Assembly (NCBI GenBank): GCA_029243605.1
Contig: JAQWRT010000042.1
Location: forward strand, 54,503-118,502
Source of the DNA: Myxococcota bacterium
GTDB taxonomy: Bacteria > Myxococcota_A > UBA9160 > UBA4427
Length of the DNA: 64,000 nucleotides
Direction of reading: 5' to 3'
The notes beneath the pieces were generated by a model. That model ran no database searches. It was not told the origin of the DNA and was given only the letters and a program-made list of their open reading frames with translations. Positions 25,785 through 35,055 of the stretch are shown piece by piece. The translations under genes and the position numbers were made by a program. How positions within the stretch are numbered: the first letter of the stretch is position 1; the number at the start of each line of letters is the position of its first letter.

Positions 25785-26791
25785 GAGCTGGGCACCCGTG
25801 ATCCGATATTGCGGAGTAAAACGGTGGACGTGTAGAGCCGGCGCCGATAGCCATCGGAAGTAGTGCCGGCCGGCCGATTCTCCGAGCTCTGGTAACGCCC
25901 GCCGGTATTTTCCGGGTCTTCCAGCCGAGTCCGAATCAGGAGATTCGTTCGAATGATCCTCGCGGTCGAAAGGTCTTCGGCTGCCGGGTCGAAATCCGCG
26001 CCCACCCCGTCACCCCTGTACTCCCCCGCATCGATGATCCGGTCGTCATCGTCATCGAGAAAAACGGCGATCTGTAGATCTTCGATATCGTCGGCTACAG
26101 CGGCGCCGTTGCGGACTAGCTGGTTGTCTCCGTTGATTTCATAGATATGCGCTGGAATCACCACCAGGTCTACGCTGTTGGAGCCAGAGACAGTGGCCGC
26201 GAGAGCGCTGCCCGCGATGGTGATGGTGATCTGATTCGAGCCAGGGGAAACAGCATCCACCGTGCCGCAGGCCGTTCCCCTCTCGGGATTTCCGGCATCG
26301 GCCACGATGGCCCCGGCCCCCACCTGGAAGTCGCTGTCGGCACTCCCGTTTGCATCGGTGTCGTAGGCCGGGTCGGGGGAGGAGAATTCGAGGACGAGTG
26401 TGTCCAGAGAGAGGACCTGGGATCCCGTCGTAATATTTGTGGCACCGCCGGTGACGCGTCCGGCCAAATCATGACGGCGTTCGTCGGTGGTGTTGATGGC
26501 TCCGGCGTCGCTGACAAATACTGTGTCCGGAGCATTCAGCCGATCGACCGCGCAAAAGGCCGCGGGTTCGGGGACCATCAGGCCGGCATGCCTGAGATCA
26601 TGTTCGAGCAGGTCTCCGAGCAGACGACTGCTTTGCTGTACATCGACGATCTGGTTATTGATGCTGGCGTTCTTCTTTTGGGTGGTGAAGAAAGTCATCG
26701 CGCCCATCACGAGAATGCCAAGGAGTACGCTGACGATGGTGACTTCGATGAGCGTGAACCCCGCTCTTGTTTTTCGCTTATTTTCGATCAT
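25781..26791 (-). CDS. pilW: Type IV pilus minor pilin PilW
   Basis: A protein of 336 residues. ATG at 26791 overlaps the pilV stop (TGATG). The prepilin site is 'KTRAGFTLIEVTIVSVLLGI', with cleavage before Phe. 'VDVQQSSRLLGDLLEHDLRH', after the helix, and its length are typical for PilW. The C-terminal part is a large beta domain with acidic loops ('DDDDDRIIDAGEYRGDG') that may bind calcium. It is part of the minor-pilin/PilY1 tip complex. Confidence 0.92.
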   Translation of the reverse strand: MIENKRKTRAGFTLIEVTIVSVLLGILVMGAMTFFTTQKKNASINNQIVDVQQSSRLLGDLLEHDLRHAGLMVPEPAAFCAVDRLNAPDTVFVSDAGAINTTDERRHDLAGRVTGGATNITTGSQVLSLDTLVLEFSSPDPAYDTDANGSADSDFQVGAGAIVADAGNPERGTACGTVDAVSPGSNQITITIAGSALAATVSGSNSVDLVVIPAHIYEINGDNQLVRNGAAVADDIEDLQIAVFLDDDDDRIIDAGEYRGDGVGADFDPAAEDLSTARIIRTNLLIRTRLEDPENTGGRYQSSENRPAGTTSDGYRRRLYTSTVLLRNIGSRVPSS

Positions 26792-27252
26792 CAGAGGTTC
26801 TCTCGGTTGAATCTCAGAGTGGAGGCGGCAACACTTCGGGCACGGCCGCTCGGCTCGGTCCACGTGATGCGGATATCGATCGATCGAGTTTCGCCGACGA
26901 TGACGTCTTGGATAAGCCAGGACGCCTGATAGTCCTGCTCGGTGGCGCCGCCCTGGCCATCGTCAATGACGGTCGAGATCGTGATGGGCGCGGTCCACGT
27001 GACGGGAACTAGGGCAGTCCAGCTGCGGCCCACCAGTTGCTCGAGTTGGTTCTGAGCCACGAGGGCCCCCTGGCTCAAATGCCGCCCGCTCTGGTTCCCC
27101 TGGAGTGCGCCGAGTTGGGCACCTGCCAGGGCGAGCAGGCCGACGCCCAGGATCGTGAAGGCGAGGGTGACCTCGATCAGAGAGAAGCCGCCCTGGCGAG
27201 AAGCCCGGCGATGGGTTCGAGAGCTCCGCATGGCGGATTTTAGCTGCGCCAT
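26791..27252 (-). CDS. pilV: Type IV pilus minor pilin PilV
   Basis: About 153 residues from ATG at 27252, which overlaps the end of the upstream pseudopilin gene by 13 bases. ATG at 27231 would shorten the leader and is equally possible. The prepilin site is 'ASRQGGFSLIEVTLAFTILG' with Phe at +1. 'LVAQNQLEQLVGRSW' follows, and the end is a short beta domain with 'DIRITWTEPSG'. PilV is a minor pilin of the tip complex. The long upstream extension of the frame is a shadow of the neighbouring gene. Confidence 0.9.
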   Translation of the reverse strand: MAQLKSAMRSSRTHRRASRQGGFSLIEVTLAFTILGVGLLALAGAQLGALQGNQSGRHLSQGALVAQNQLEQLVGRSWTALVPVTWTAPITISTVIDDGQGGATEQDYQASWLIQDVIVGETRSIDIRITWTEPSGRARSVAASTLRFNRENL

Positions 27253-27920
27253 TGGCCCGACCCCGGGTTCCATGTATGAATTCGAATACCCCCCAGCGCG
27301 TTGAGGACGATTCCAAAATCGCGCTGGCCGTTGGTGAGGTAGATGCCTCCGTTGCCGCTTCCGAGTTGGCCCATTGCGCAACCGGCGCTGAAGCCGAGAG
27401 GTCGGCCATCGGGCATGAAGGCGACCCAGGTCGACCCAGCGCCCGAGGGGGTGGAGAAACTAGAGCCGTTGGTGCTCGCGATCCCCGTCGAGTCCCCCGG
27501 CGCCTTGGTGCCCCCCGAGGAAGTGAAGCCCCAATTGAGATCCGCTGGGGCGCTGACTCCATAGATCTCTTCCCCCGCGTCGATTAGGCAATTCTGACCC
27601 GCCGAGCCCACGGGGCCGTCGTCGAGGAGCAGGATCGGAACCGAGTCTCCGTTGCCATCGAGCAGGGCGGTTCCGATGGGATCCCCCGCTCCCCCGGCGG
27701 CGAGGAATACGATCTGGACGCTCTCCTTGCGCACCGCCTCGGCGGCGGCGAAGCGGTAGAGATCGGCCACGGACCGGACGAACGCCGTGGTGCGCTCGTT
27801 GCGCTGCCACGAGGTCAAGCTCGAGTAAGCGATACCGAGAAGCGCCGAAACAATGGCGAGAACCACGGCGACTTCGAGGAGCGTCATCCCGCTCCGAGTT
27901 CTTCGGTGTTGCCGTTTCAT
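27240..27920 (-). CDS. FimT/FimU-type minor pseudopilin (GspH family)
   Basis: ATG at 27920 gives 226 residues, with AAGGA about nine bases upstream. The prepilin site 'TRSGMTLLEVAVVLAIVSAL' has Met instead of the usual Phe at position +1 after the cleaved glycine. 'VADLYRFAAAEAVRKESVQI' is the GspH/FimT helix end. The domain contains 'CLIDAGEEIYGV' and 'WVAFMPDGRPLGFSAGC' and ends in a beta-strand pair, as in GspH. It is the first gene of the pilus operon. FimT has been linked to DNA binding during natural transformation in some species, and FimU to the tip complex; which one this is remains open. Confidence 0.88.
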   Translation of the reverse strand: MKRQHRRTRSGMTLLEVAVVLAIVSALLGIAYSSLTSWQRNERTTAFVRSVADLYRFAAAEAVRKESVQIVFLAAGGAGDPIGTALLDGNGDSVPILLLDDGPVGSAGQNCLIDAGEEIYGVSAPADLNWGFTSSGGTKAPGDSTGIASTNGSSFSTPSGAGSTWVAFMPDGRPLGFSAGCAMGQLGSGNGGIYLTNGQRDFGIVLNALGGIRIHTWNPGSGQWRS

Positions 27921-28196
27921 GTCCGAGATTCCTTGGTTCGGCTGGGCCCGCATCAGCGGACTTAATCGGGTGAAACCCCCCCAGTCTTGAGTGCGAATTT
28001 TTAGCTTGCAGAACGGTTGCCGACGCCCTGCGCAGCATAGGAAATTCGCTGCCGCTTGGGAAAGATCTCGCCCTGGGCCGGCGCCCCCAACCGACCCTAC
28101 GGACCCCAGCGAGCTGTGCACTTGCCTTGGCGCCGGAGGCTAGATACTTATCGGGTTCCAGGCAATTTCCTTGAAGGGTGCAGTTGGGAGGCAGCG

Positions 28197-28838
28197 ATGA
28201 CTGGGCGGTGGATGCTTTGGATTGTTCCGTTGGTCTTGTATATCGGATTCTCGGCCTGGTACACGGATTTGGGCGGCCAGCTCCGGCCCGGGGAGATCGC
28301 CGTCTTCTCCGAGGCGCTGGAGGAAAACGGCTTAGCCCCCGAACGCGTCGAGCGCATCCGTCGCTTTATGGAGAGCGATCGCGGCCGCCAATTCTTCATG
28401 GTAAATGCGATCGATATGAACGAGGACCCGCCGGATGTCGAGGGGGCCAGGCCCGGGGCTTCGGCCGAGGAATTGATGGGGCGTTATATGGAGCATATGT
28501 ACGCCGAGCTTTTTCGGCGAGCAAGTCACCCTGCGCTCTATGGGGACGCGGTGTTTTCAGCCATAGACCTGGTTGGGATTGAGGGCGCCGAAGAGTGGGA
28601 TGCGGCCGCGCTCTTTCGTTATCGGAGCCGGCGAACGTTCATGGAGATCATCTCAAATCCCGCCACCTTGGGGCGTCATGAATTCAAGATCGCAGCCCTG
28701 GATAAGACCATCGCCTATCCCATCGAGATGCCCCTCTATCTAGGTGACCCGCGGCTGGTTCTGGGCTTGTTGATGCTTTCCCTGACAGCGCTGGTCGATA
28801 TCGCCCTCTACGGGAGGCGGGGGGGCAGCCGGAACTGA
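28197..28838 (+). CDS. Membrane protein of unknown function with N- and C-terminal helices
   Basis: ATG at 28197 follows GGGAGG and gives 213 residues. A helix at residues 5-22 ('MLWIVPLVLYIGFSAWY') and another at about 180-200 ('LVLGLLMLSLTALVDIALYG') frame a mostly helical, charged domain. That domain contains 'VERIRRFMESDRGRQFFMVN' and 'FRYRSRRTFMEIISNP'. I do not recognise the family. The divergent neighbour is the pilus operon, and the 276-base gap between them must hold both promoters, which I could not place. Low complexity is absent and the frame looks genuinely coding. Confidence 0.75.
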   Translation: MTGRWMLWIVPLVLYIGFSAWYTDLGGQLRPGEIAVFSEALEENGLAPERVERIRRFMESDRGRQFFMVNAIDMNEDPPDVEGARPGASAEELMGRYMEHMYAELFRRASHPALYGDAVFSAIDLVGIEGAEEWDAAALFRYRSRRTFMEIISNPATLGRHEFKIAALDKTIAYPIEMPLYLGDPRLVLGLLMLSLTALVDIALYGRRGGSRN

Positions 28839-28943
28839 GCTCGTGGGCACGCGAGAGCCAGAATCACGAATGGCCTGAAGCGCCGAGAAGAGGATCGGCT
28901 GCCCGGTGTTCTCGATTCGTGCGCGCCCCCTGGCCCGGTGGGC

Positions 28944-30140
28944 TCACCTTCGAACCCGCAGAGCGTCGGGACAGCGGAGAACAGTACGCCGGGGTAGGGC
29001 GGCTTCGTGGTCGATGAGCTCGAGATTGGGCAGTCGCTCGAGGAGGACGCGAAAGGCGACTTCCATGTTCTTTCGCGCGAGATGCATGCCGGGACAGGCT
29101 TTTGTCCCGCGCCCGAAAGTCAGACTTTCGTCGCCCCTTGTTTCAGTGCGGAAACGCGAGGGGTCGAAGCGATCGGGATTGGGGAAGAGGTCGGGGTCGC
29201 GATTGGCGGCGGCGATGGCGAAGAGCGTCCAGGAGTCGGCGGGAATATGCACACCCTCGAATTCCATGTCGAAGGAAGCCGAGATGCGGGGAAGAACGGC
29301 GATGGGAGTCTCCCAGCGAAGGCTCTCCCGGACGACGTCCGGGATTTGGGAGGGATCCTCGGCCAGGGAAGGCCAGAGGCCCGGAGAACCCAGAACGCTG
29401 GAGAGGAGGTTGCCCAATGAGCCATGGGTGGTCTCCCCACCGGTTGGAAAGAGCAGCCGAATATGGCTGTAGATTTCCTCGTCGCTCAGTTGGCGGCCAT
29501 CCACTCGGGCGCGGAGCAGTTCGGAGATCACATCGTCCCGAGGATTCTGACGGCGCTCATCGACGGCGGGGATGAGGAATTCGGTCAATCGTTGGCGAGC
29601 GATGGCGGCGCGGTCGGGATTGTCGCGAAACGCGAGCAGGGCGGCGGCCCACTCCTGGAAGTCGTCCTCGCGATCTCTGGGCAGGCCGAGAAGCCTCGAT
29701 ATGACGAGGTAGGGGAACCGCGATGTAAAAGCTTCGACGAGGTCGAATTGTTCTTGTCCTTCAAGGCGGTCGATGAGCTCGTGGGCCAGGGCCTCGAGGT
29801 CCTCTCTTTCGTAGCGTGAAACCGCCTGAGAGCGGAAGGCCGGGGTCGCCAACCTTCGATAAAGCAGGTGCCTGCGAGGATCCTCCATGGAGATGAAGCT
29901 CTCACCGATCGCCCCCTCGAAGGACGCCTGGTAAAGCCTGTGCGGAGGGAATTTTTCGGCGTCCATGAAGGCGGCGAGGAGCGCCTGATGGCCAGTGATG
30001 ATGAAGGCGGGAATGCCCATGAATCGGGCGCGCCCTATGGGCCCTCGGCTTCGCAGGTCCCGGAGGAGGCGATGCATCTCTTCCCCGGGCATCTCCTCGA
30101 GGGCGAAGTCCGATTCGGCCGGATTCATTTTATGCATCAT
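28944..30140 (-). CDS. Cytochrome P450
   Basis: ATG at 30140 gives 398 residues; upstream in-frame codons fall in the promoter area of the divergent gene. Signature segments are the I-helix 'LLFPTGGETTHGSLGN', the K-helix 'ESLRWETP' (ExxR) and the haem loop 'FGRGTKACPGMHLARKNMEV' with its Cys ligand. It differs clearly from the P450 at 11.3-12.6 kb, so two different substrates are likely. The gene stands alone between convergent and divergent neighbours. No redox partner is nearby. Confidence 0.93.
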   Translation of the reverse strand: MMHKMNPAESDFALEEMPGEEMHRLLRDLRSRGPIGRARFMGIPAFIITGHQALLAAFMDAEKFPPHRLYQASFEGAIGESFISMEDPRRHLLYRRLATPAFRSQAVSRYEREDLEALAHELIDRLEGQEQFDLVEAFTSRFPYLVISRLLGLPRDREDDFQEWAAALLAFRDNPDRAAIARQRLTEFLIPAVDERRQNPRDDVISELLRARVDGRQLSDEEIYSHIRLLFPTGGETTHGSLGNLLSSVLGSPGLWPSLAEDPSQIPDVVRESLRWETPIAVLPRISASFDMEFEGVHIPADSWTLFAIAAANRDPDLFPNPDRFDPSRFRTETRGDESLTFGRGTKACPGMHLARKNMEVAFRVLLERLPNLELIDHEAALPRRTVLRCPDALRVRR

Positions 30141-30219
30141 GGGTCTCTCGTTGGGGCGATGGGCTAATTTTCGAGTGGCCAGAAATTTTCGTTCACCTGG
30201 CCGAGCGAGCAGGAGAGAA

Positions 30220-31092
30220 ATGTCCCTTGTCAACTTCGGGTCCATCAATCTGGACTTTGTTTACCGCGTGCAGGCCCTCGTCAGGCCCGGGGAAACAGTA
30301 CAGAGTCTGAGTTTGGAACGCTTTGCGGGGGGCAAGGGATTCAACCAGTCCCTGGCTCTGGCTCGAGCAGGCGCTGAAGTCAGGCATGTGGGAAGTGTCG
30401 GGGAAGACGGACGCTGGCTTGTGGAAATGTTGGCGACCGAGGGCGTCGATATTCGAAACGTCGAAGTCGTCGAGACTCCGACGGGGCATGCGATCATTCA
30501 GGTGAGTGCACGAGGCGAGAACAGCATTCTCGTGCATGCTGGAGCGAATCGAGAGCTATCCGGTTCCCAGTTGGAGCGTGCGTGTGTCGACCTCGGCGAT
30601 GGAGACTGGGTTCTGCTCCAGAACGAGACCAACGCCCCAGAATTCGTCCTTGCCGAGGCCTCGAAAAGAGGGTTTAGGGTCATCCTTAACCCCTCTCCCC
30701 TGGACTCCTCGCTACTGGACCTTCCCCTTGATCGGGTCGACACCTTTCTGGTCAACGAAGTCGAGGGTGAAGCCCTTGCGGGTGAGGCCGACCCTGATCG
30801 AGTTCTTGGAGCCATGAGGAAGCGTTTCCCCGCAGCGGATATTGTCTTGACTCGGGGTGAGCAGGGCGCGGCTTTTTCGGGCAGAGATGGCACATCAGCA
30901 TACGCCGGGGCGGAGAGCGTCGAAGTCATCGACACGACCGGTGCTGGAGATACCTTCGCCGGCTTCTACCTCGCTGCGCTTTTGTCGGGGGCCAATCCGC
31001 AATCGGCGCTAGTCGCAGGTTGCCGAGCGGCCGCTCATTGCGTCTCTCGTCCTGGGGCCGCGCCGTCAATTCCCCGGGTGAGCGATCTGTGA
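30220..31092 (+). CDS. PfkB/ribokinase-family sugar kinase
   Basis: ATG at 30220 follows AGGAGAGAA and gives 290 residues; the longer upstream frame lies over the P450 gene. The family's two signatures are present: 'FAGGKGFNQSLALARAGAEV' near the start and 'IDTTGAGDTFAGFYLAALLS' near the end, with the catalytic Asp in GAGD. 'GSINLDFVYRV' and 'NPSPLDSSLL' also match ribokinase. The enzyme phosphorylates a sugar or nucleoside using ATP. Ribose is the default guess, but no transporter or catabolic gene supports it. The next gene converges 20 bases away. Confidence 0.9.
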   Translation: MSLVNFGSINLDFVYRVQALVRPGETVQSLSLERFAGGKGFNQSLALARAGAEVRHVGSVGEDGRWLVEMLATEGVDIRNVEVVETPTGHAIIQVSARGENSILVHAGANRELSGSQLERACVDLGDGDWVLLQNETNAPEFVLAEASKRGFRVILNPSPLDSSLLDLPLDRVDTFLVNEVEGEALAGEADPDRVLGAMRKRFPAADIVLTRGEQGAAFSGRDGTSAYAGAESVEVIDTTGAGDTFAGFYLAALLSGANPQSALVAGCRAAAHCVSRPGAAPSIPRVSDL

Positions 31093-31111
31093 CGGGTTCG
31101 CGGGGGAGTTG

Positions 31112-32626
31112 CTACCGAGAAGGGTGTCCTGGGCCTTGGTTCTCGGCATTCCGGTTTATATAAAGATCGCCAAGCGCTGTTCTCTTCACAAAGCTGAGAT
31201 TGTTTCGTTGACGTAGGAATTGGTAGCTTCCGATATCTAGAATTGCGTAGCCCGAACGCATCCGAGGAAGCTGATCGGCAAATTTGAACCACGAGATTCC
31301 AACCCCCTCCGGAATGCCGATGACTAGGGGATTGATCGCCACTGACAGCGGCACCAAGACCGTGTTCTGCCAGGAAGATTTCTCTTCGTCGTACTGAATT
31401 AGCGGAGAGATTTCCTCGATGAATTGCTCGAGGTTTTCCCGCTTCTCAGGAAATCGACCTCGGGCAAAAACCAGTTCGTGGGCGGCGATGAAATCTGGAA
31501 GTACGAGAAGGTTTCCGATGATCAGAAGGCCAACAAGGATTCGTCTCTCCCGGGAAATCAGGATTAATGAGCAGAGCAAGATCACCGGCGCGAAGAGCCT
31601 GTAGTCTCGCCAGCCGAAGACGTCATAAAGAAGAATCGTCAGAATAACCAAAGACCCTGCGCCGGCGACGATGACGGAGGACTCCTTCCAGTCCTCGGGG
31701 CTATCTCTACGTTTCCAGAGCAGGAATCCTGCCCAGCCCAGGCAGATAATCATCTGGAGGCGGAGCATCAGCCATAAAAGGCGATGATCTCGCTCTATGA
31801 AATTCCCAAGGTTGAACCAAATATGTTCGAGGGCGAGCTCGATCGCTCGGGGAATAGAACGGCCCAATTGCGTCAGGAGTTCGGTGGCGAAATTGGGGTA
31901 GGGGGCCGCGAGTTGGTTGTAGAGCAAAAAGCTTGCGGTCACGAGGATCAATGAGAGCCCAACTGCTCGAAAGGTCGTGAGGTTGAGCCGCTTCCGAGCG
32001 TGAAGGAAATAGGGGAAAAATAGAAAAGACCAGGTGAGCTTGGAGATCGCTGCGAAGGCAATGACGACACCGAAGGTCGCCAGGGCTTTGCCCGAGAGCG
32101 CCTGTTCTTCTCCTTCGTTGATCGTTCGCGAGAAGAATCCTGCGAGGATGATTCCGAGGGCGCAGAAGAACGCAACGCGCATATCGGTAAGCATATAAAG
32201 GTGCATGGGCCAGGCTGTGGCGACAACGAGCCCCAATAAGCCCAGTTGTGGGAGGTTGGGGCGGGTGAAGGCGATGAAGAAAACTAGAGAAAGGCTCACC
32301 ATAATGAGGTTCAAAATGGGGGCCGAGTAGAATTCCCAGCCGAAGACCCTAGCCAGCATGCCAAGGAGGGCAGGGTAGACCGGGCCGTGGTTGTAAAAAT
32401 GAGAAAAGGAAAGCGGCGCCTCTTTCTCATAGGCGGTGTAGTAGCCGCCTTCGAACCCGACCGCCTTGAACGTGGCCACCTGGTGCCAGTTGAAGACCTC
32501 GTCCGACCACTGGGGAGCGTAGTGGAAGAGTTCCCCGCCGCTTGGCCCTTGGAGCAAGGCTATGGCGACAAGGGTTGGGGCCGCCACGACGAGGAGCGCC
32601 GAGACCAGATTTGCGACGGACGGCAT
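31112..32626 (-). CDS. Polytopic membrane protein, GT-C glycosyltransferase-like
   Basis: A protein of 504 residues with ten or more hydrophobic segments. The first periplasmic loop contains 'WSDEVFNWHQVATFKAVGFE', with an acidic pair where GT-C enzymes of the PMT/ArnT type hold their catalytic residue. 'FSHFYNHGPVYPALLGML' is also GT-C-like. A soluble tail of about 110 residues follows the last helix. It would use lipid-phosphate sugars on the periplasmic side. The link is by architecture, not by a recognised family. It is one of three large unassigned membrane proteins around the WecD/WecE genes. Confidence 0.75.
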   Translation of the reverse strand: MPSVANLVSALLVVAAPTLVAIALLQGPSGGELFHYAPQWSDEVFNWHQVATFKAVGFEGGYYTAYEKEAPLSFSHFYNHGPVYPALLGMLARVFGWEFYSAPILNLIMVSLSLVFFIAFTRPNLPQLGLLGLVVATAWPMHLYMLTDMRVAFFCALGIILAGFFSRTINEGEEQALSGKALATFGVVIAFAAISKLTWSFLFFPYFLHARKRLNLTTFRAVGLSLILVTASFLLYNQLAAPYPNFATELLTQLGRSIPRAIELALEHIWFNLGNFIERDHRLLWLMLRLQMIICLGWAGFLLWKRRDSPEDWKESSVIVAGAGSLVILTILLYDVFGWRDYRLFAPVILLCSLILISRERRILVGLLIIGNLLVLPDFIAAHELVFARGRFPEKRENLEQFIEEISPLIQYDEEKSSWQNTVLVPLSVAINPLVIGIPEGVGISWFKFADQLPRMRSGYAILDIGSYQFLRQRNNLSFVKRTALGDLYINRNAENQGPGHPSR

Positions 32627-32743
32627 CTTGCGAACCGAGAACTCGGTGCGTGCACTGTCTGCTTTGGAGTGCGATCGGGTCGGAAGTGCCGGAATTTGCT
32701 TGTCCCTCCGTGCGATGGTTCGATCCCCGGTTATGCTTAGCTC

Positions 32744-33883
32744 ATGGAGACCGGAGGCCAGAGAGGTGATGGGAGAGCAGCCGTTTTGGTGCTTCTCGGC
32801 GTTAGCGCGCTTGCCTCCCTGCCCATCTTTCTGAACCTAAGCAAACAATATACCGATTTCGGCGCTCATCTGGAATTTGTGGCGTCTCTTGTACGAACGG
32901 GCAGTACAGATCTGCCTCATTTCGCTTTCGAATTTGCTGTTGCCTTCTTGTACGCCCTGGGGCTGAGCCTGGGCCAGGGAGCGGTGCTGGTCAGCATGCT
33001 CGCCATGCTCGCATCGGCGGGAATGATTTTTTTTATCATTCGCGAAGGCGTCGCACCCTGGACAGCCGCTGGTCTAAGCCTCGCGCTCCTCTTCATCGGC
33101 CCGCTAAGCATCATGACCCTGGCAGAAAAAGAACTCTACCTCGGGTATATGACACCGAACGTGTACCACAACCCCACCCAGGTGATGTTGAGACCCATGG
33201 CTCTGGCGCTTTTGGTCATCGGGGCTCGGGTCTTTGACAGCCATGTTTCGAAGGCGCGTTGGGGGCTGGTTGCTGGAGCCGCGATTCTGTCAGTCCTTGC
33301 TTGCCTGACCAAGCCGAGCTTTCAGATCGCGTTCCTTCCGGGCCTCGGCCTTCTCTGCGGACTTGCCTTGATTGGTCGAAAAGAGCTTGACCTGCATCTC
33401 TCCGTTCTGGGAGTCGCAGTCCCTTCGCTGGCGGTTCTGGGCTGGCAGTACTCGGTGGGCTTTGGCCAAGTTCAGACGTCGGAGATTTTCTTCGCCCCGC
33501 TTCAGGTGATCCAGTTTCTGGCTGACAGGCTCCTGCTCAAGCTCGCCCTCTCATTAGCCTTCCCCGTCTTGGTCACGGCCTTCTTCTTCAGGGAGGCTTT
33601 TCGCGACAAGAGGCTTGTCGTGGCTTGGTCGACAGCTTGCTTCGGTTTGTTCTACGCCTATTTTCTGGCCGAGACGGGCAGTCGTTTCTCCCACGGAAAT
33701 TTCCTCTGGAGCGGATATATGGGGATTTCAGTCCTCTATGTTGCCTGCCTCCCGACCCTAATTCGTCAGCCCAAGAGCTTTCCCCAAATTTTCTGCTGGG
33801 GAGTTTTTGCTCTTCAGGTTCTGAGTGGACTGATCTTCGCCTTCAGCCAGTCCCTGGGCGAGCGGTACCTCTACTACTGGTAG
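32744..33883 (+). CDS. Polytopic membrane protein of unknown function
   Basis: A protein of 379 residues from ATG at 32744, with about ten hydrophobic segments. The first loop has 'LSKQYTDFGAHLEFVASLVR', similar in shape to the long first loop of the neighbour starting at 36915 ('FSDLHRDLGAHVQMAGLVRD'). Both also share 'GLTKPSL/CLTKPSF' in a middle helix. The two are therefore probably distant paralogues. A role in glycan assembly is inferred from context only. Confidence 0.7.
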   Translation: METGGQRGDGRAAVLVLLGVSALASLPIFLNLSKQYTDFGAHLEFVASLVRTGSTDLPHFAFEFAVAFLYALGLSLGQGAVLVSMLAMLASAGMIFFIIREGVAPWTAAGLSLALLFIGPLSIMTLAEKELYLGYMTPNVYHNPTQVMLRPMALALLVIGARVFDSHVSKARWGLVAGAAILSVLACLTKPSFQIAFLPGLGLLCGLALIGRKELDLHLSVLGVAVPSLAVLGWQYSVGFGQVQTSEIFFAPLQVIQFLADRLLLKLALSLAFPVLVTAFFFREAFRDKRLVVAWSTACFGLFYAYFLAETGSRFSHGNFLWSGYMGISVLYVACLPTLIRQPKSFPQIFCWGVFALQVLSGLIFAFSQSLGERYLYYW

Positions 33884-33918
33884 TGAGGGGCAGCGTCGGC
33901 AGCCGACGTGGGCCCTCA
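33884..33918. terminator. Hairpin between convergent genes, possible bidirectional terminator
   Basis: TGAGGG/CCCTCA and the inner stem CGTCGG/CCGACG with loop CAG form a two-part hairpin exactly between the stop codons of two convergent genes. A T-run is lacking on both sides, so its termination strength is uncertain. Confidence 0.5.
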
Positions 33919-35055
33919 GACCTGGAAGTTGAGAACGGCGTCGATCACCTCGTCCTGCTCGCCTTCGCTGAGTCCGCTGCTGAGGGGAAGTCGCAAGAGT
34001 TGGTCGCTCACTCGTTCGGTGACTGGGCACTGCCCTGGTCGGCCACCGAAATTTCTTCCCATCGCTGAAAGATGGAGAGATTGGTAATGGAAGACGCTCA
34101 GGATGCTCCGGGCTGCCAGATGCTCGATCAATCGGGCTCGGGCCGACTCCGAGGGCAAGAGCATGTAGAAGAGGTGACCGGGTTGATCACAATATTCCGG
34201 CACATGAGGCAGCCCCACGCCTTGCTGGAGAGCCCAGCCTTCGAGTTCTTCGTTGTAGCGTTGCCAGATTTTTGTTCGCCGGGCCTGGATTTCGTCTCGA
34301 GCCTCGAGTTGGGCGAGGAGGAAGGCCGCGAGAATTTCTGAGGGGAGGTAACTCGAGCCCACGTCCACCCAGGTGTACTTGTCCACTTGGCCACGAAGGA
34401 AGCGACTTCGGTTGGTTCCCTTCTCCCGAATGATCTCCGCGCGCTCTACCCAATCCGGCCGGTTGATCACCAGGGCACCACCCTCGCCACAGATGAAGTT
34501 CTTCGTTTCGTGAAAGCTCTGTGTTGCGAGGCAACCAAAGCTGCCCAGGGGCTTCCCGCGGTAGCTTCCGAGCAGGCCGTGGGCGTTATCCTCTACGATC
34601 GGAATGCCGCTCTCGCGTGAGATCGCCTCGATTGCGTCCATCTCACAGGCAACGCCGCCATAGTGAAGGGCGACGATCGCCTTTGTCTTTTCAGTAATAT
34701 TGTCGCGTAGTTGGGATTCGTCGAGATTGAGCGTATCGGGTCGTATGTCGACGAAGACGGGCTTGGCTCCGTGGAGAGCGAAGGCGCCGGCCGAAGTGAC
34801 GAAAGCGAAGGAGGGGACGATGACTTCGTCTCCCTCCTCGATCCCGAGCAGAAGCGCGCTCATCTCGAGTGCATGGGTGCATGAGGTGGTCAGAAGAACC
34901 GGGCTTCCACCGACCCACTGAGAGAGCGTCTCTGAGCAGCGCTGGGTGAGAGGGCCGTCGCCTGCCGAGTGTCCTCCTTCAATGGCTTTCTGGACGTATT
35001 CGAGCTCTTTGCCGACGATGGAAGGGCGGTTGAAGGGGATGCGGTAGCTACTCAT
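33916..35055 (-). CDS. wecE: dTDP-4-amino-4,6-dideoxygalactose transaminase (WecE/RffA-like)
   Basis: A protein of 379 residues of the DegT/DnrJ/EryC1 PLP aminotransferase family. The match to WecE is dense: 'IPFNRPSIVGKELEYVQKAI', 'GVACEMDAIEAI', 'SFHETKNFICGEGGAL' with the PLP lysine at about 185, and 'REKGTNRSRFLRGQVDKYTW'. WecE converts dTDP-4-keto-6-deoxyglucose to dTDP-4-amino-4,6-dideoxygalactose using glutamate. The start overlaps the stop of the acetyltransferase gene by four bases, so the two are coupled. Together they make dTDP-Fuc4NAc, a surface glycan precursor. Confidence 0.93.
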   Translation of the reverse strand: MSSYRIPFNRPSIVGKELEYVQKAIEGGHSAGDGPLTQRCSETLSQWVGGSPVLLTTSCTHALEMSALLLGIEEGDEVIVPSFAFVTSAGAFALHGAKPVFVDIRPDTLNLDESQLRDNITEKTKAIVALHYGGVACEMDAIEAISRESGIPIVEDNAHGLLGSYRGKPLGSFGCLATQSFHETKNFICGEGGALVINRPDWVERAEIIREKGTNRSRFLRGQVDKYTWVDVGSSYLPSEILAAFLLAQLEARDEIQARRTKIWQRYNEELEGWALQQGVGLPHVPEYCDQPGHLFYMLLPSESARARLIEHLAARSILSVFHYQSLHLSAMGRNFGGRPGQCPVTERVSDQLLRLPLSSGLSEGEQDEVIDAVLNFQV

